64,000 nucleotides of DNA from Amaranthus tricolor (taxonomy: Eukaryota; Streptophyta; Magnoliopsida; Caryophyllales; Amaranthaceae), in assembly GCF_026212465.1 (NCBI RefSeq), contig NC_080050.1, forward strand, positions 34,431,492-34,495,491, read 5' to 3'. Positions 62,470 to 64,000 of the stretch are shown here, piece by piece. The translations under genes and the position numbers were made by a program. Every line of letters begins with the position of its first letter. The stretch's first letter is position 1. The notes below the pieces were generated by a model. It did not search any database and was not told the origin of the DNA. It saw nothing but the letters and a program-made list of their open reading frames with translations.

Positions 62470-64000
62470 TTTGTGCCTAAAACGGTCAAAAAAGCTTTAA
62501 AACCCATAAAATCGCATTTTAACACGTAATTTCTAGCATATGACTATGATTTTCATTTCTAACCACCTCAACACAATAATATATACCAAATAGTATTGTG
62601 TGCCATGTTTCGTGCAAAAAAAAACCAAGTTTGAGCTACTTTATGCACAAAAGTTCCAAAAAGGCCTAATGACCCCATAAAATTGCAACTTAACACGTAA
62701 TTTCTTGCATATGACTATAATTTGAAATTCTAACCACTTCAACACAATAATATATACCAAATAATGTTGTATGCCAAGTTTCGTGCAAAACAAACCATGT
62801 TTGACCTACTTTGTGCCTAAAACTGCCAAAAAAGCTTGAAAACCCATAAAATCGCAACTTAACACGTAATCTCTAGCATATGACTATGATTTTAATTTCT
62901 AACCACCTCAACACAATAATATATACCAAATAGTATTGTGTGCCAAGTTTCGTGCAAAACAAACCAAGTTTGAGCTACTTTATGCACGAAAGTTCCAAAA
63001 AGGCCTAATGACCCCATAAAATCGCAACATAACACGTAATTTCTTGCATATGACTATAATTTTAAATTCTATCAACTTCAACACAATAATATATACCCAA
63101 ATAGTGTTGTGTCCCATGTTTCGTGTAAAACAAAGCATGTTTGACCTACCTTATGCGCGAAAGTTCCAAAAAAGCTTAAAAAGCCATAAAATCGATACTG
63201 AACACGTAATTTCTAGCATATGACTTTGATTTTCAATTTTAACAAATTTAATACAATAATATATACCGAATAGTGTTGTGTGCCAAGTTTCGTGCAAAAC
63301 AAACCAAGTTTGAGCTACTTTGTGCCTAAAACTACTAAAAACGCTTGAAAACCATAAAATCGCAACTTAACACGTAATTTCTAGCATATGACAATGATTT
63401 TCATTTCTAACCACCTCAACACAATAATATATACCAATAAGTTTTGTGTGTCAAGTTTCGTGCAAAACAAACCAAGTTTGAGCTACTTTATGCACAAAAG
63501 TTCCAAAAACGCTTAATAACCCCATAAAATCGCAACTTAACACGTTATTTCTTACATATGACTATATTTTTAATTCTAACCACTTCAACACAATAATATA
63601 TACCATATAGTGTTGTGTGCCAAGTTTCGTGTAAAACAAACCTCGTTTGACCTACCTTATGCGCGAACGTTCGAAAAAAGCTTAAAAACCAATAAAATCG
63701 ATACTGAACACGTAATTTTTAGCATATGACTATGATTTTCAATTTTAACCATTTTAATACAATAATATATACCAAATAGTATAGTGTGCCACGTTTCGTG
63801 CAAAACAAACCAAGTTTGAGCAACTTTATGCGCGAAAGTGCCAAAAACACTTAAAAAGTCATAAAATCGCAATTTAACACATAATTTCTAGCATATGACT
63901 ACGATTTTAAATTCTAACCACTTCAACACAATAATATATACCAATTAGTGTTGTGTGCAATGTTTCGTGCAAAACAAACCAAGTTTGAGTTACTTTGTGG
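62470..64000. repeat. HOR-C copy 5, running off the window
   Basis: 1531 bp, nine monomers and the first bases of the tenth; the sequence ends at TTTGTGG. Same order as copy 4. Confidence 0.92.

Larger units (their letters stand above)
56015..64000. repeat. Satellite array, subfamily C
   Basis: Same monomer framework as A and B but with its own features: TTTGTGCCTAAAAC and TTTATGCACAAAAGTTCC starts, GGCCTAATGACCCCATAAAA, CGATACTGAACACGTAA, and CATTTCTAACCACCTCAAC. It is arranged as a 10-monomer HOR of 1693 bp with very similar copies, so it is recently homogenised. The array runs off the window end. No genes. Confidence 0.93.

Noticed and set aside
57225..63872. Five identical 71-residue minus-strand frames in subfamily C
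   Set aside because: Their identity reflects HOR homogenisation (one per 1693-bp unit), not protein conservation.
1..64000. CRISPR-like array
   Set aside because: Repeats are contiguous 168-bp monomers without unique spacers, and there are no cas genes; this is eukaryotic satellite DNA.

Overview
The window is plant DNA, almost certainly (peri)centromeric heterochromatin. About 83% of it is one AT-rich tandem satellite with a monomer of about 163-174 bp (mode near 168), always in the same orientation. A single Ty3/gypsy LTR retrotransposon of the chromovirus type interrupts it. The plant assignment rests on the element: a primer-binding site matching plant initiator tRNA-Met, long TGTAAC...GTTACA LTRs and a chromodomain-bearing integrase like the Tekay/Del clade. 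I cannot name the species. There is no host gene, tRNA, rRNA or CRISPR array.

Layout. (1) 1-26907: satellite subfamily A, arranged in nested higher-order repeats (HORs): a 7-monomer, 1.18-kb HOR (675-5228); a 4.1-4.2-kb super-repeat present twice (5229-13516); a 2.55-kb unit (13517 to about 17597); and a 26-monomer, 4388-bp super-repeat present about 2.1 times (17598-26907). The stretch from about 10.4 to 19.5 kb carries many private 1-3 bp insertions and deletions, which look like unpolished sequence. (2) 26908-27007: exactly 100 N, a scaffold gap; a different satellite subfamily begins after it. (3) 27008-39308: subfamily B, a mosaic of duplicated monomer blocks with several internal deletions. 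(4) 39309-50220: the retrotransposon, 10,912 bp, on the minus strand, flanked by a perfect 5-bp target duplication (TAGCA at 39304-39308 and 50221-50225). (5) 50221-56014: subfamily B again, as a 9-monomer, 1508-bp HOR, continuing the array that was split by the insertion. (6) 56015-64000: subfamily C, a 10-monomer, 1693-bp HOR with one copy shortened by exactly two monomers.

The retrotransposon, read on the minus strand, runs: 5' LTR (50220-47563), PBS, an intact acidic ORF of unknown function, gag, protease, reverse transcriptase/RNase H, integrase with chromodomain, polypurine tract, 3' LTR (41965-39309). The two LTRs differ by only 5 substitutions and one 1-bp indel that I could find, so the insertion is young. 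Gag-pol is nevertheless broken by three in-frame stops and two frameshifts. The best reading is a copy that was already defective and was mobilised by a partner's proteins in trans.

The most unusual signals are: the conflict between young LTRs and a multiply broken gag-pol; an intact acidic ORF just upstream of gag and in its frame; a regularly spaced series of about seven AT-rich imperfect palindromes inside each LTR; a short LTR segment resembling the satellite at exactly the motif into which the element inserted; and phased A-tracts in the satellite monomer.
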